Positions 1 to 7,703 of a stretch of 50,631 bases of DNA are shown piece after piece. The first letter of the stretch is position 1. Each line of letters begins with the position of its first letter. Where the stretch lies: the NCBI GenBank assembly GCA_964400545.1, contig CAYNUG010000004.1, positions 1-50,631 of the forward strand, written 5' to 3'. Origin of the DNA: UBA647 sp964400545 (GTDB lineage: Bacteria > Acidobacteriota > Aminicenantia > UBA2199). The notes beneath the pieces are model-generated. The model did not search any database. It had not been told where the DNA came from and was given only the letters and a program-made list of their open reading frames with translations. Made by a program: the position numbers and the translations under genes.

Positions 1-57
1 CATCCGGATAACATGAGACAGAGCCTTTTCAATTATCTCCGTTTGATCTTTCCTCAT
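1..57 (-). CDS. Start of a truncated hypothetical protein
   Basis: An ATG at 57-55 opens a reading frame that runs off the left edge of the window for 19 codons without a stop, beginning MRKDQTEIIEKALSHVIRM. It lies 30 bases downstream of the stop of the next gene on the same strand, so it is probably the following gene of that operon. No clear Shine-Dalgarno sequence precedes it. Too little is visible to name a family. Confidence 0.4.
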   Translation of the reverse strand, partial: MRKDQTEIIEKALSHVIRM

Positions 58-87
58 TTAACAGGCTTTAAAGATATGACCCGAAAG

Positions 88-1158
88 TTATTTACTTCTA
101 ATTGAGTCAACTATATTTTTCTCTATTCCATAGATAATGGTCATGACACCATATTCCGGATCAAACAATATGGACATCTTGAGTTCGCTAAAATAATCTT
201 TGATATTCTTCCTCAGAACAGGCATTGCCTTCTTTTTCGTATTATAATGATCCCACACATCCCAGATAATAATTCCAACGGCAATAAGAGTCCCGACAAA
301 TTTCCCACCCGCTCTCAGAGCCACTTTCCCTCCGGTTTTCGCAGCCATCGCTGCAGCAGCTTTAGTAGACAATTTTGCCGATATTTTTGATCCTATTTTT
401 GTAAATACAGGTTTTAAAGATCTGAATAACACAAGAGCTCCGCCTGCTCCGGCCCCGACAAGGGTTTTGAGTGTAAGAGATATTCTCCTGTCTCCCGAGA
501 CATTACTTGTAATAACCGCAATATCTCTTAGAAATCTTTCCCAATCAACACTTCTGATTTTATATTTTCCCGGGATGCTCTCCAGTTTAGAAGACAAAAA
601 TGTAGAATAATCATTCATGATCTCATTTATCATCCGCTCCAGTTCCAATTGAGCTATTTTCGGGCGAAGAACCCTGTTTGAGAATTCCTGCTGAACATCT
701 TCGGTAATCTTTTCAACAGCAGAAGGGCTGTCACTGTCAACCCAGTGCCAGATCTGAGCAAGCAGACCTTTGATTCCCATACTCTGCTGGGTCCAGTACC
801 CGAAGTACCATTCAAGAAAATCCGAATCCACCCTTGACATCAAACCCTCAGTCCATTTACTAAGCTTTTCCTCTGCGAGTTTTTCAGATCTTTTTCGGCT
901 TTCCTTCAGTATCTCACGAACATCGTTGTTAACGCCATTCCAGTCTATATCAAGTATGATCGGTTTTTCCAGAGGTGGAGGAGGAGCATTACCTTTAGAT
1001 GATTTGAACAACAATATCTTCCCCAGTCCTGCGATCAGTATCAGGACAACAAGTATCCACAAGACCCTGGAAACAGACCTTAAGAGATTACTCCAGGCAA
1101 ATAAACGATCCGATCTTTTCTCATAACGATCTTCAAGATGTTTACGGTCTTTGTCCAT
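88..1158 (-). CDS. Unknown membrane-anchored protein
   Basis: I do not recognise this 356-residue protein. It has a charged start, one strong hydrophobic segment at about 32-51, a short proline run (59-62) and then a long charged, probably helical domain (70-225). The C-terminal third contains a Gly/Ala-rich hydrophobic stretch at 232-247, an Ala/Lys-rich stretch at 258-275 and a further hydrophobic stretch at 283-300. It could therefore cross or dip into the membrane two or three times. The start is well supported by GGGAGGAG seven bases before the ATG. It is separated from the DUF1573 gene upstream by 38 bases and may be co-transcribed with it. No catalytic motif is visible. Confidence 0.75.
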   Translation of the reverse strand: MDKDRKHLEDRYEKRSDRLFAWSNLLRSVSRVLWILVVLILIAGLGKILLFKSSKGNAPPPPLEKPIILDIDWNGVNNDVREILKESRKRSEKLAEEKLSKWTEGLMSRVDSDFLEWYFGYWTQQSMGIKGLLAQIWHWVDSDSPSAVEKITEDVQQEFSNRVLRPKIAQLELERMINEIMNDYSTFLSSKLESIPGKYKIRSVDWERFLRDIAVITSNVSGDRRISLTLKTLVGAGAGGALVLFRSLKPVFTKIGSKISAKLSTKAAAAMAAKTGGKVALRAGGKFVGTLIAVGIIIWDVWDHYNTKKKAMPVLRKNIKDYFSELKMSILFDPEYGVMTIIYGIEKNIVDSIRSK

Positions 1159-1196
1159 TGCGCATCTCCTCCCTTTTCGGGACCTTCCTCTTCCCT

Positions 1197-1889
1197 CTAT
1201 TCTTTATCTTTGGTAATGTCAGTTTTCAATCTGATTATAAGAAGAGGACTTTTAAAAGCATTGGTTCTGATCCTTAGAAAAGTTGAAAACTGGCCTTTCT
1301 GTAACGGATAAAATGTTATTGTCAATTTTCCTGTTTCTCCGGATTTAATGACCTTTTTTGTGAACATTGTAGATACTTCGGGACTATGAGTTATCTCAAG
1401 AATCCTCAGATCAATGGTCCCGGTATTTTTTATTGTAACTTCTTTCGAAGGATTCTCATTAATTCCAATTTTCCCAAAATCGATCACTTCGTTATCGATC
1501 TCCGCTACTGAGAAATCTTTCAACTTCACCATTCCGGAAAGTGTTAAGCGAAGATACGGATTCTTTTTATCATTTGAAACAATTGTAATTATCTTTATTA
1601 CTCTCCCTCTATATCCTTTTGAAAAGAACTTCACCGGTATTGTTCCTTTTTCTCCCGGTTCATATTCTTTTTTATCCAATCTCGTATAGGTACAACCACA
1701 GGAAGTATTTACATTCTTTATTACAAGAGTTTTATCACCTGTATTTTCAAAAGTGAAGGTTAGATCAACGACCTTCCCGCTTCTGATTTCTCCAAAGTTT
1801 ATTTTTCTCTTATCAACGGTAAGTTCCGGATCTGCATAGACAAATCCTGATACAGCAAGGATCAAAATTAGTATAATTACTCTTTTCAT
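1197..1889 (-). CDS. DUF1573 secreted Ig-like protein
   Basis: A 230-residue exported protein with a cleavable-looking signal peptide (about 1-19, ending VYA). The first domain (about 22-125) is a DUF1573 (PF07610) beta-sandwich with the family hallmark SCGC at 63-66, where C64 and C66 follow the N-T-G motif. A second, similar sandwich (about 128-225) lacks the cysteines. The family is related to ASPM/SPD-2/Hydin Ig-like domains and its biochemical role is not established. The gene overlaps the lpxD stop by 4 bases (ATGA), so the two are translationally coupled. The C-terminus is charged and has no anchor, so it is probably periplasmic. Confidence 0.85.
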   Translation of the reverse strand: MKRVIILILILAVSGFVYADPELTVDKRKINFGEIRSGKVVDLTFTFENTGDKTLVIKNVNTSCGCTYTRLDKKEYEPGEKGTIPVKFFSKGYRGRVIKIITIVSNDKKNPYLRLTLSGMVKLKDFSVAEIDNEVIDFGKIGINENPSKEVTIKNTGTIDLRILEITHSPEVSTMFTKKVIKSGETGKLTITFYPLQKGQFSTFLRIRTNAFKSPLLIIRLKTDITKDKE

Positions 1890-2902
1890 TTTTCCTCCGT
1901 TTCTCCTGATTTTTTCTCAAGGACCTTTATTCTTTCAATATATTTTTCAATATTCCTAAGTATCACTTGACTCTTCTTCCATGACATTAGATCTTGGTGA
2001 GGTGCTCCTGCAACCACACTTTTTTCTTTAACATTTCCTGATACTCCCGATCTCGCTGCTATCATAACACCATCACCGATCCTGATATGATCTGCAAGTC
2101 CTACCTGTCCTGCCATGATAACATTTCTCCCGACCTCGGTTGAGCCCGAAATTCCGCTTTGAGCTGAGATCGAAGTACCCTCGCCAATTTTCACATTATG
2201 TCCTATCTGAACAAGATTGTCATTTTTGACAGAATCAGATATCTGGGTCGTTTCAAGTGTGGATCGGTCGACACAAGTATTGGCACCAATCTCACAATTA
2301 TCCCCTATCACAACATTGCCACGTTGCGGAATTTTCAACGGTTTCCCGCTTTTATCTCTGGCAAATCCAAATCCATCAGATCCTATGACCGCACCAGGTT
2401 GAATGACAACATCATTACCGATCACAACACCCTCCCTGATAACAACATTCGAATATACAAGAGCATTCTCACCTATTCGGACATTATCATATATTTTCAC
2501 CCCGGAATGAATCTCACAATTTTTCCCGATCTCAACATTTTCTCCCACATAGGAGAATTCACCCAGAGATGTTTTCATACCTATTCTGGCAGACTCGGCA
2601 ATACTTACAAATTTTCCATAGCCATGGCTGAAACGACCGAGGGGACGGAAGTGTGAAATAAGTATTGACAGTGCAATAAAAGGATCTTCCACATATATCA
2701 GATTTTTATATTTTATATTACTCGACTCTTTTACAACAAGGGCACCCGCACCGATCACTTCCGGATCAATTCCCTGTTTCGCAGCAATTGCGATCTCATC
2801 AGGTCCCGCATAATCAACAGAACTAACCCCATTTATAATAAATCCGGAATCCCCATCAAGTCTTCCGTTTATAAGTTTACTTAGTTCTTTTAGATCGCTC
2901 AT
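1886..2902 (-). CDS. lpxD: UDP-3-O-acylglucosamine N-acyltransferase LpxD
   Basis: LpxD transfers a 3-hydroxyacyl chain from ACP to UDP-3-O-acylglucosamine, the third step of lipid A synthesis, at the cytoplasmic side of the inner membrane. The protein has the N-terminal uridine-binding domain (1-100) and a left-handed beta-helix of hexapeptide repeats (about 102-300). The catalytic histidine is H235 in NLVQIGHNVKIG, equivalent to E. coli H239. A helical C-terminus (305-338) matches the ACP-binding end. I chose the ATG at 2902, which gives the typical start MSDLKELSKLING, over a TTG five codons upstream. It overlaps the upstream yihY gene by 26 bases. No other lipid A gene is in the window. 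It is direct evidence for an LPS-type outer membrane. Confidence 0.96.
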   Translation of the reverse strand: MSDLKELSKLINGRLDGDSGFIINGVSSVDYAGPDEIAIAAKQGIDPEVIGAGALVVKESSNIKYKNLIYVEDPFIALSILISHFRPLGRFSHGYGKFVSIAESARIGMKTSLGEFSYVGENVEIGKNCEIHSGVKIYDNVRIGENALVYSNVVIREGVVIGNDVVIQPGAVIGSDGFGFARDKSGKPLKIPQRGNVVIGDNCEIGANTCVDRSTLETTQISDSVKNDNLVQIGHNVKIGEGTSISAQSGISGSTEVGRNVIMAGQVGLADHIRIGDGVMIAARSGVSGNVKEKSVVAGAPHQDLMSWKKSQVILRNIEKYIERIKVLEKKSGETEEK

Positions 2903-3770
2903 TCCTTTCTCTGTCAAAGATCGAGGTTAATTTTGCTCCGAAGAGCATTACACCCATTGAAAATTCCATCCAGAAACCGAATAAAATTATTGCGATTATA
3001 GGACCTCCGAATTTGCCCACTATCGACACCTTAACGAGATAATAAGTATACACTCTCTTAGTGAATTCCCAGATCAAAGCCGATATCAACGCAGAAATAA
3101 ATGCCCCTTTGATACACACTTTCTTCTCAGGTATCCATTTAAAAAGGAAGAAAAATATAAGAAATGTTATTGTAAAGGGTGCAATAAATTTAACTCCGAA
3201 TCTGTTCAAAGCTTCTATCGAATCCGGATTTATATGTTTTGCAAGAATAGTGCTCTTAAAAAGCGATGTTACTGTGGTAATGAATCCTGTTATAATAAAA
3301 GAAACGACCGCAAGAAGACCCACAATGAACAATAGGGCGATCTCACTTACTCTCCGCACCCAGAATGCCCTGTTCCTGTTCTCAACAGAAAGGTTTATGT
3401 GAAACATTTCATTAACATATTGGACAACTTTTTTAAAGATAAGTACAGCAAGGAAAAATGAGAAAAGGACACCTACAATACCGATATTTTTTAAATTTGA
3501 AGATATCTCATTTGCCTTGGCAAGAAAATCGGGAGAGATCGAATTGAAAAATTCAGGCGAGAACGGGTAGACCCCTTTTATTGAGATATCTTTACTACCG
3601 ATGACCTTAGTAAAAATAAAAGAAAAAAAAGTGAGAAGAAACAAGGTCGATATGATCGAATAATAAGCAAGAACGCTGGCTTTATCGAAGACATTCTCTT
3701 TTAATAATTCTGTGAATGCAGTACGAAGCCCTTTGGTTACACTCAACTCTCTGAATGAAATTTTTCTCAT
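2877..3770 (-). CDS. YihY/BrkB family inner membrane protein
   Basis: A 297-residue integral membrane protein with about six hydrophobic segments. It is a member of the YihY/BrkB family (PF03631), recognisable from the N-terminal A-x-L-A-Y-Y-S segment (residues 33-39), the F-x-x-N-x-x-F-like turn near 118 and the closing glycine-rich W-M/F-G-A segment. The family was once called RNase BN in error; its function, possibly a transporter or flippase, is unproven. The start ATG has no Shine-Dalgarno sequence. Instead a perfect 10-bp hairpin ends 8 bases before it, so expression by read-through from atpE should be low. The 3' end overlaps lpxD. Confidence 0.88.
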   Translation of the reverse strand: MRKISFRELSVTKGLRTAFTELLKENVFDKASVLAYYSIISTLFLLTFFSFIFTKVIGSKDISIKGVYPFSPEFFNSISPDFLAKANEISSNLKNIGIVGVLFSFFLAVLIFKKVVQYVNEMFHINLSVENRNRAFWVRRVSEIALLFIVGLLAVVSFIITGFITTVTSLFKSTILAKHINPDSIEALNRFGVKFIAPFTITFLIFFFLFKWIPEKKVCIKGAFISALISALIWEFTKRVYTYYLVKVSIVGKFGGPIIAIILFGFWMEFSMGVMLFGAKLTSIFDRERNERSKRTK

Positions 3771-3778
3771 GATAAAGA

Positions 3779-3803
3779 AATGGGAGGGCAGAACCCTCCC
3801 ATT
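3779..3803 (-). terminator. Hairpin after atpE, terminator-like
   Basis: Perfect 10-bp inverted repeat (AATGGGAGGG / CCCTCCCATT) with a 5-base loop, 22 bases past the atpE stop. On the minus strand it is followed by TTTCTTTATC, a moderately U-rich tail. It therefore probably ends the ATP synthase transcript. The yihY start codon lies only 8 bases after the stem. Confidence 0.65.
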
Positions 3804-3824
3804 AATGTTATTCGATATTACCTT

Positions 3825-4169
3825 CTAAAAAGTGTACTTACCCCACTTTACAAAGAAAATAATAAGGTCAATGAGAAGTACATATATGACCAGTGATTCA
3901 ATTAGAACCAGGCCCAGAATAAGTACTCCTCTGATCGAATCGGTTGCAGCCGGATTTCTTCCGATATTCTCGACTGCAGCACTCAGTGCTTTTGATTGAG
4001 CAAAAACACCACCAATAGCGGCAAGTGTCAAACCAATGACGCCGGCGATGATCGACCACAGAAAAAGCGGGGTAGCATCTGCTACATTATTTGCCACTCC
4101 CTCTTCTGCTGATACAGTTACTGACAATACCAGCACGATAAAAATTATTAACATTAATTTTTTTGCCAT
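3825..4169 (-). CDS. atpE: F-type ATP synthase subunit c, Na+-type residues
   Basis: Subunit c forms the membrane rotor ring of F1Fo ATP synthase. The true start is the ATG at 4169, with AAGGAG nine bases upstream, giving 114 residues; codons further upstream are untranslated leader. A signal-like hydrophobic segment (1-21, ending SVTVSA) precedes the two-helix hairpin (about 36-63 and 81-107). The polar loop is R71-N72-P73 and the ion-binding carboxylate is E91. Q58, E91, S92 and Y96 sit exactly 13 before and 20, 21 and 25 after R71, matching Q32, E65, S66 and Y70 of the Ilyobacter tartaricus Na+ ring. Na+ coupling is therefore predicted. The helix-1 glycine motif is eroded to A51-x-G53-x-V55-x-A57. 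It is the last gene of the atpZ-atpI-atpB-atpE cluster and is followed by a hairpin. Confidence 0.94.
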   Translation of the reverse strand: MAKKLMLIIFIVLVLSVTVSAEEGVANNVADATPLFLWSIIAGVIGLTLAAIGGVFAQSKALSAAVENIGRNPAATDSIRGVLILGLVLIESLVIYVLLIDLIIFFVKWGKYTF

Positions 4170-4188
4170 TTTATATATCTCCTTATGA

Positions 4189-4908
4189 TTAATGTTCAGA
4201 TTCCATAGCCCCTGCAAGATATATAGTTGTCAGCATAACAAATATATATGCCTGAAGGAGTGAAGTTATCAAAGCAAGCCCCATGATCGGAAGGGGCGCA
4301 ATAAATGGTACCAGTGAGGCAATGATAATAATTACCATATCCTCCCCGAAAATATTTCCGTAAAGTCTTATTGAAAGTGATAGTGGCCTTGCGAAATGAG
4401 ATATTATCTCTATCGGGATAAAAAGGATCGCAAGCCACCAGATCGGTCCGGTAAATGTTTTTAGGTAACCGAAAAATCCGTGTTTTCTGATGCCCTGAAA
4501 ATGGTAATAAACAAAAACAAAAAAAGCACAGCCTACCGTAACATTCAGATTGGCAGTCGGTGAACCCAACTCCGGTAAAAGTCCCATGAGATTTGAAACT
4601 GCAATAAAAATCCCCAGGGTAGATATGACCGGAATAAATTTTCTTCCCTCAACACCAATCGTGTCATCAATCATCCCTCTGAATCCTGTATACAGCATCT
4701 CCAGCATATTTTGCATTTTCCCCGGAAAGAGAGAGAGATTTTTTACAGTGAGTTTGAAAAAAACAATTATTATCAATGTCGCAATAAGGGCCATTAAAAT
4801 ATGGGACTGGATGATTTCCGTTCCCTGATCTGTATGCATTCCGAACAGACCGAGGATCTTTCTCAGTATTCCATTCACAAATTCAACGATCACCAACTTA
4901 TGTTCCAT
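4189..4908 (-). CDS. atpB: F-type ATP synthase subunit a
   Basis: Subunit a (239 residues) is the stator channel that passes ions to the c ring. It has about five or six membrane helices. The essential arginine is R181 in SLSIRLYGNIFGED, and the partner glutamine is Q219 in LLQAYIFVML (E. coli R210 and Q252). The conserved GLLPELGSPTANLNVT segment (109-124) is also present. Its 3' end lies 19 bases from the atpE start and its 5' end overlaps the atpI-like gene by 11 bases, so it is in one transcript with them. Subunit b, delta and the F1 genes are not here, so the synthase is encoded in at least two places. Confidence 0.96.
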   Translation of the reverse strand: MEHKLVIVEFVNGILRKILGLFGMHTDQGTEIIQSHILMALIATLIIIVFFKLTVKNLSLFPGKMQNMLEMLYTGFRGMIDDTIGVEGRKFIPVISTLGIFIAVSNLMGLLPELGSPTANLNVTVGCAFFVFVYYHFQGIRKHGFFGYLKTFTGPIWWLAILFIPIEIISHFARPLSLSIRLYGNIFGEDMVIIIIASLVPFIAPLPIMGLALITSLLQAYIFVMLTTIYLAGAMESEH

Positions 4909-5284
4909 TTCTAAAGCTCCTGAATACCTGCCTGACCGCCTCTCCTGTGATCGACAATATGATCACAGAAAGTCCAAACAGATAAAATATCACTGCCGGT
5001 TCCGGATAGCCTGCCACAATAACAAAGATAACAGAGATCAAGATCATTTTACCAAGACCGGACAGAAGAAATATCCATTTCCCCGACCTTTTGAAAATAA
5101 TCCTGTCAACCACACGGATCATCAAATAGAGACCGAGAAAACTAATACTACTTCCAACAAAAAATATTATACAATAAAGGGCACTCTTTGTAAAAAAAAA
5201 TATTGCTGCAATTAGCACTAAAGTTATAAATAATGCTCTTTGGAATACCCGTTTTAACATCCTCTCACTACTTTCTTTTTTCAT
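4898..5284 (-). CDS. atpI: ATP synthase subunit I-like membrane protein
   Basis: A 128-residue protein with four predicted membrane helices (about 14-32, 34-56, 68-90, 94-114) and a basic C-terminus. Size, topology and position immediately before atpB match ATP synthase protein I (PF03899). In Na+-translocating synthases AtpI is known to help assemble the c ring. The sequence is poorly conserved in this family, so the call rests heavily on gene order. It overlaps both neighbours (17 bases with atpZ, 11 with atpB), which indicates tight translational coupling. No obvious Shine-Dalgarno sequence precedes the ATG. Confidence 0.75.
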   Translation of the reverse strand: MKKESSERMLKRVFQRALFITLVLIAAIFFFTKSALYCIIFFVGSSISFLGLYLMIRVVDRIIFKRSGKWIFLLSGLGKMILISVIFVIVAGYPEPAVIFYLFGLSVIILSITGEAVRQVFRSFRNGT

Positions 5285-5525
5285 ATTTGTTAATTACTTT
5301 GAAAAAATTATAAAACCCTGCAGCAATTCCATAAAGGGTTAAAATAATTGTCAGTACAGGAGAAGTCCCCAACACATCATCCAGAAAAACACCAAGAAAA
5401 AGACCTGTAGCTATAGATACCGGAAACATTAGACCCAGAGTTGAATAAGCTGCTAATTTTTTTTTCTGTTCTGCAGAGTCAGAACCTGTTTCCGGTCTGA
5501 TACCCCTGTTTCTCAATAATTTCAT
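5268..5525 (-). CDS. atpZ: AtpZ/AtpI family protein (ATPase_gene1)
   Basis: An 85-residue protein with two hydrophobic helices. The motif G-L-x-F-P-V-S-I-A-T-G followed by G-V-F-L-D-D is typical of the AtpZ family (PF09527), encoded at the head of many atp operons and suggested to handle Mg2+/Ca2+ or aid synthase assembly. I used the ATG at 5525; a TTG three codons upstream is also possible. There is no strong Shine-Dalgarno sequence. It lies 36 bases after the acidic protein gene and overlaps the atpI-like gene, so it probably opens the partial atp cluster. Confidence 0.85.
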   Translation of the reverse strand: MKLLRNRGIRPETGSDSAEQKKKLAAYSTLGLMFPVSIATGLFLGVFLDDVLGTSPVLTIILTLYGIAAGFYNFFKVINKYEKRK

Positions 5526-5561
5526 AACAGGCAAAGATTTCCAGGATAAAGTTGATGTGGA

Positions 5562-5918
5562 CTAATAATCGTCCTCATCACCATTTTCTTTGATATTATA
5601 TCCATCAAAATTTTCAGAAGAATTTTCATCACCAAATTCATTTTCACCAGTAAAATATTCAATAGACCCGAACTCTTCTTCTCCGAAATCTTCTTTCCTT
5701 TCCTCGATTGAAGAAAAGAACTCATCTTCATCATCAAAATGTCTGATATAACTCGATTCCATTTCGCTATAGTAAAGTTCAATATAATCTTCGTCAAACT
5801 GGCAAAAAACCGACATATGCTCATTTGTATCTATGTCACCAATAACTTCATAAGTTTTCGAAGCAGCATTTCTTATCGCATCGAGAACTTTCCAGGAAAT
5901 GATCTCGAGTTCTTCCAT
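5562..5918 (-). CDS. Small very acidic protein of unknown function
   Basis: A 118-residue soluble protein, extremely rich in Asp and Glu, especially after residue 70, where the chain looks disordered. The first 65 residues could form a small alpha/beta fold. I recognise no family. The ATG at 5918 is preceded by AAGGAG with a 6-base spacer, and a TTGACA-type promoter lies upstream. It is therefore very probably expressed, and it may be the first gene of the transcript leading into atpZ (36-base gap). The acidic tail could bind cations or a basic partner, but that is speculation. Confidence 0.7.
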   Translation of the reverse strand: MEELEIISWKVLDAIRNAASKTYEVIGDIDTNEHMSVFCQFDEDYIELYYSEMESSYIRHFDDEDEFFSSIEERKEDFGEEEFGSIEYFTGENEFGDENSSENFDGYNIKENGDEDDY

Positions 5919-5950
5919 AAACAACTCCTTAGTTACTTTTTAAAAATTAC

Positions 5951-5983
5951 ATTATATTTAAAAGTATATTTCCCATTTGTCAA
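5951..5983 (-). promoter_or_regulatory. Promoter upstream of the acidic protein and atp genes
   Basis: On the minus strand TTGACA (5983-5978) is followed after 17 bases by TAAATA (5960-5955), which overlaps a perfect TATAAT (5956-5951) at 21 bases. The Shine-Dalgarno sequence of the acidic protein gene follows about 20 bases later. Confidence 0.55.
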
Positions 5984-6041
5984 GCATTTTTTGATAAAAT
6001 ATCAGAATAAACAGAAAAGTCAGTCAACTTCTCCTTGAAAT

Positions 6042-6061
6042 ACCGGGAACAGGTTCCCGGT
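6042..6061 (-). terminator. Hairpin at the end of eno
   Basis: Perfect 9-bp stem (ACCGGGAAC / GTTCCCGGT) with a 2-base loop, overlapping the last base of the eno stop codon. The tail on the minus strand is ATTTC, so the U tract is poor. It probably ends eno transcription or protects its 3' end. Confidence 0.5.
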
Positions 6062-7344
6062 TAACGGAAATTATTAAAGATATTCATCCCTTTGTAGAGG
6101 GCTGAATCTCCCAATTCCTCTTCTATCCTGAGGAGCTGGTTATATTTTGCTATCCTCTCACTTCTTGATGTAGATCCGGTCTTAATCTGGCCTACCGATA
6201 AACCCACAGCAAGATCTGCAATGAATGTATCCTCAGTCTCACCCGACCTGTGTGAAACTATTGCAGTAAGTCCATTCATTTGAGCCATTTTTATTGTTTC
6301 TATTGTTTCACTTACGGTTCCGATTTGATTAAGTTTGATCAAAATAGAATTAGTTATCCCTTCTTTTATTCCCTTCATCAATCTTACAGGATTGGTAACA
6401 AACAGATCATCTCCAACGATCTGGATCTTTTCACCCAGTTTATCGGTCATAACTTTCCAACCGTCCCAGTCATCTTCAGCATGACCGTCCTCGATCGAAA
6501 TTATTGGGTATTTATCAACCAGATCTGCATAAAAATCAACCATATCTGCAGAGCTCAGAGTTTCCCCTGAAGATTTCTTGAAAATATATTTTCCATTTTC
6601 AAAAAATTCTGATGCTGCAGGGTCCAAAGCAATATGTACATCATCTCCCGGTTTATATCCCGCTTTTTCAATAGCCTCAACGATCAAAGAGAGAGCCTCC
6701 TCATTCGAACCGAGATTGGGTGCAAATCCCCCTTCGTCACCTACTGAAGTATTATATCCTTTTCCCTTTAGAACACTTTTAAGAGTATGAAATATCTCAG
6801 AACTTATACGGAGCCCTTCTCTGAATGATCCTGCTCCTGTCGGCATAACCATGAATTCCTGAAGATCAACACTGTTATCTGCATGTGATCCGCCATTTAG
6901 GATATTAAGCATCGGAACAGGGAGCTCATATGCACCGGCTCCCCCAAGATATCTATACAAAGGAAGTTCTGAAAATATAGCACCTGCTCTTGCAGCAGCC
7001 ATAGATACAGCAAGTAGTGCATTCGCACCAAGTTTGGATTTGTTTTCCGTCCCATCCAGGGCGATCATGATATCATCAATTTTTTTCTGTTCCAGAACAT
7101 TGATGCCCTCAAGAGCAGGAAAAATAATATCTTCAACATTTTTGATGGCCTGAAGAACTCCTTTCCCTTTGTATCTGTTCTTGTCCCCATCCCGCAATTC
7201 TACTGCTTCGTGAGTTCCTGTCGATGCTCCGGAGGGGACAGCGGCACGTGCAATTATTCCTGATTCCAATTGAAGATCTACTTCGATCGTGGGATTACCA
7301 CGGGAATCCAGTATCTCTCTACCTTTTATTTCGAGTATGTACAT
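6061..7344 (-). CDS. eno: Enolase
   Basis: Enolase interconverts 2-phosphoglycerate and phosphoenolpyruvate in glycolysis and gluconeogenesis. The 427-residue length is standard. It shows the N-terminal GREILDSRGNPT segment (8-19), the catalytic VGDEGGFAPN loop near 205, the KLNQIGT lysine near 340 and the SHRSGETEDT signature near 370. No domain is missing. The ATG at 7344 has no clear Shine-Dalgarno sequence and lies 23 bases after the YtxH gene, so it is probably read from the same transcript. Elsewhere in the window pgi and a PEP-metabolism regulator (PpsR) point to an active glycolytic/gluconeogenic pathway. Confidence 0.98.
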   Translation of the reverse strand: MYILEIKGREILDSRGNPTIEVDLQLESGIIARAAVPSGASTGTHEAVELRDGDKNRYKGKGVLQAIKNVEDIIFPALEGINVLEQKKIDDIMIALDGTENKSKLGANALLAVSMAAARAGAIFSELPLYRYLGGAGAYELPVPMLNILNGGSHADNSVDLQEFMVMPTGAGSFREGLRISSEIFHTLKSVLKGKGYNTSVGDEGGFAPNLGSNEEALSLIVEAIEKAGYKPGDDVHIALDPAASEFFENGKYIFKKSSGETLSSADMVDFYADLVDKYPIISIEDGHAEDDWDGWKVMTDKLGEKIQIVGDDLFVTNPVRLMKGIKEGITNSILIKLNQIGTVSETIETIKMAQMNGLTAIVSHRSGETEDTFIADLAVGLSVGQIKTGSTSRSERIAKYNQLLRIEEELGDSALYKGMNIFNNFR

Positions 7345-7367
7345 AACAAGTCTATTGAAGCAAAAAG

Positions 7368-7703
7368 CTATTTAGCAGCTTTTTTAGCTGTTTCCTTCTT
7401 AACTTCAGCCTTTACTTCAGTTTTAATACTTTTTTTAAGATCATCGACCATAGCTTTCATCTGCTCTATACCTTTATCCACAGATTGTTTTGCATTATCA
7501 TAATTTTTCAGAGCCGATTTTTCCATTTTTTTGTAATTATCCTTAACTTCATCAGCTGCCTTATCCGCCGCATCCCTGATCTGCTTCCTCGTTTCTTCAC
7601 CTGACTGAGGAGCATAAAGAAGGGCAAATCCCGCTCCAAGCGCTGCTCCGGTTAAAAATCCAAGCAATGTACTTACAAAACCTCCACCATTATCACTACT
7701 CAT
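7368..7703 (-). CDS. YtxH-domain protein
   Basis: A 111-residue protein with a glycine-rich hydrophobic segment (about 8-30) running into L-L-Y-A-P-Q-S-G-E-E-T-R, the hallmark of YtxH-like proteins (PF12732). The remainder is a lysine- and alanine-rich, probably coiled-coil helix. Such proteins are linked to stress or envelope functions, but their mechanism is unknown. The start has a strong AGGAGG. It overlaps the DUF948 gene by 8 bases, and YtxH/DUF948 pairs are common partners, so they probably act together at the inner membrane. Confidence 0.82.
   Translation of the reverse strand: MSSDNGGGFVSTLLGFLTGAALGAGFALLYAPQSGEETRKQIRDAADKAADEVKDNYKKMEKSALKNYDNAKQSVDKGIEQMKAMVDDLKKSIKTEVKAEVKKETAKKAAK

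Noticed and set aside
770..1126. Plus-strand open frame opposite the first membrane protein
   Set aside because: It has no ribosome site or family, and lies wholly opposite a better supported gene. Many similar antisense frames across the window were left out for the same reason.
2877..3770. Ribonuclease BN
   Set aside because: The old name for YihY-family proteins came from a mistaken assignment. The sequence is a polytopic membrane protein without nuclease residues.
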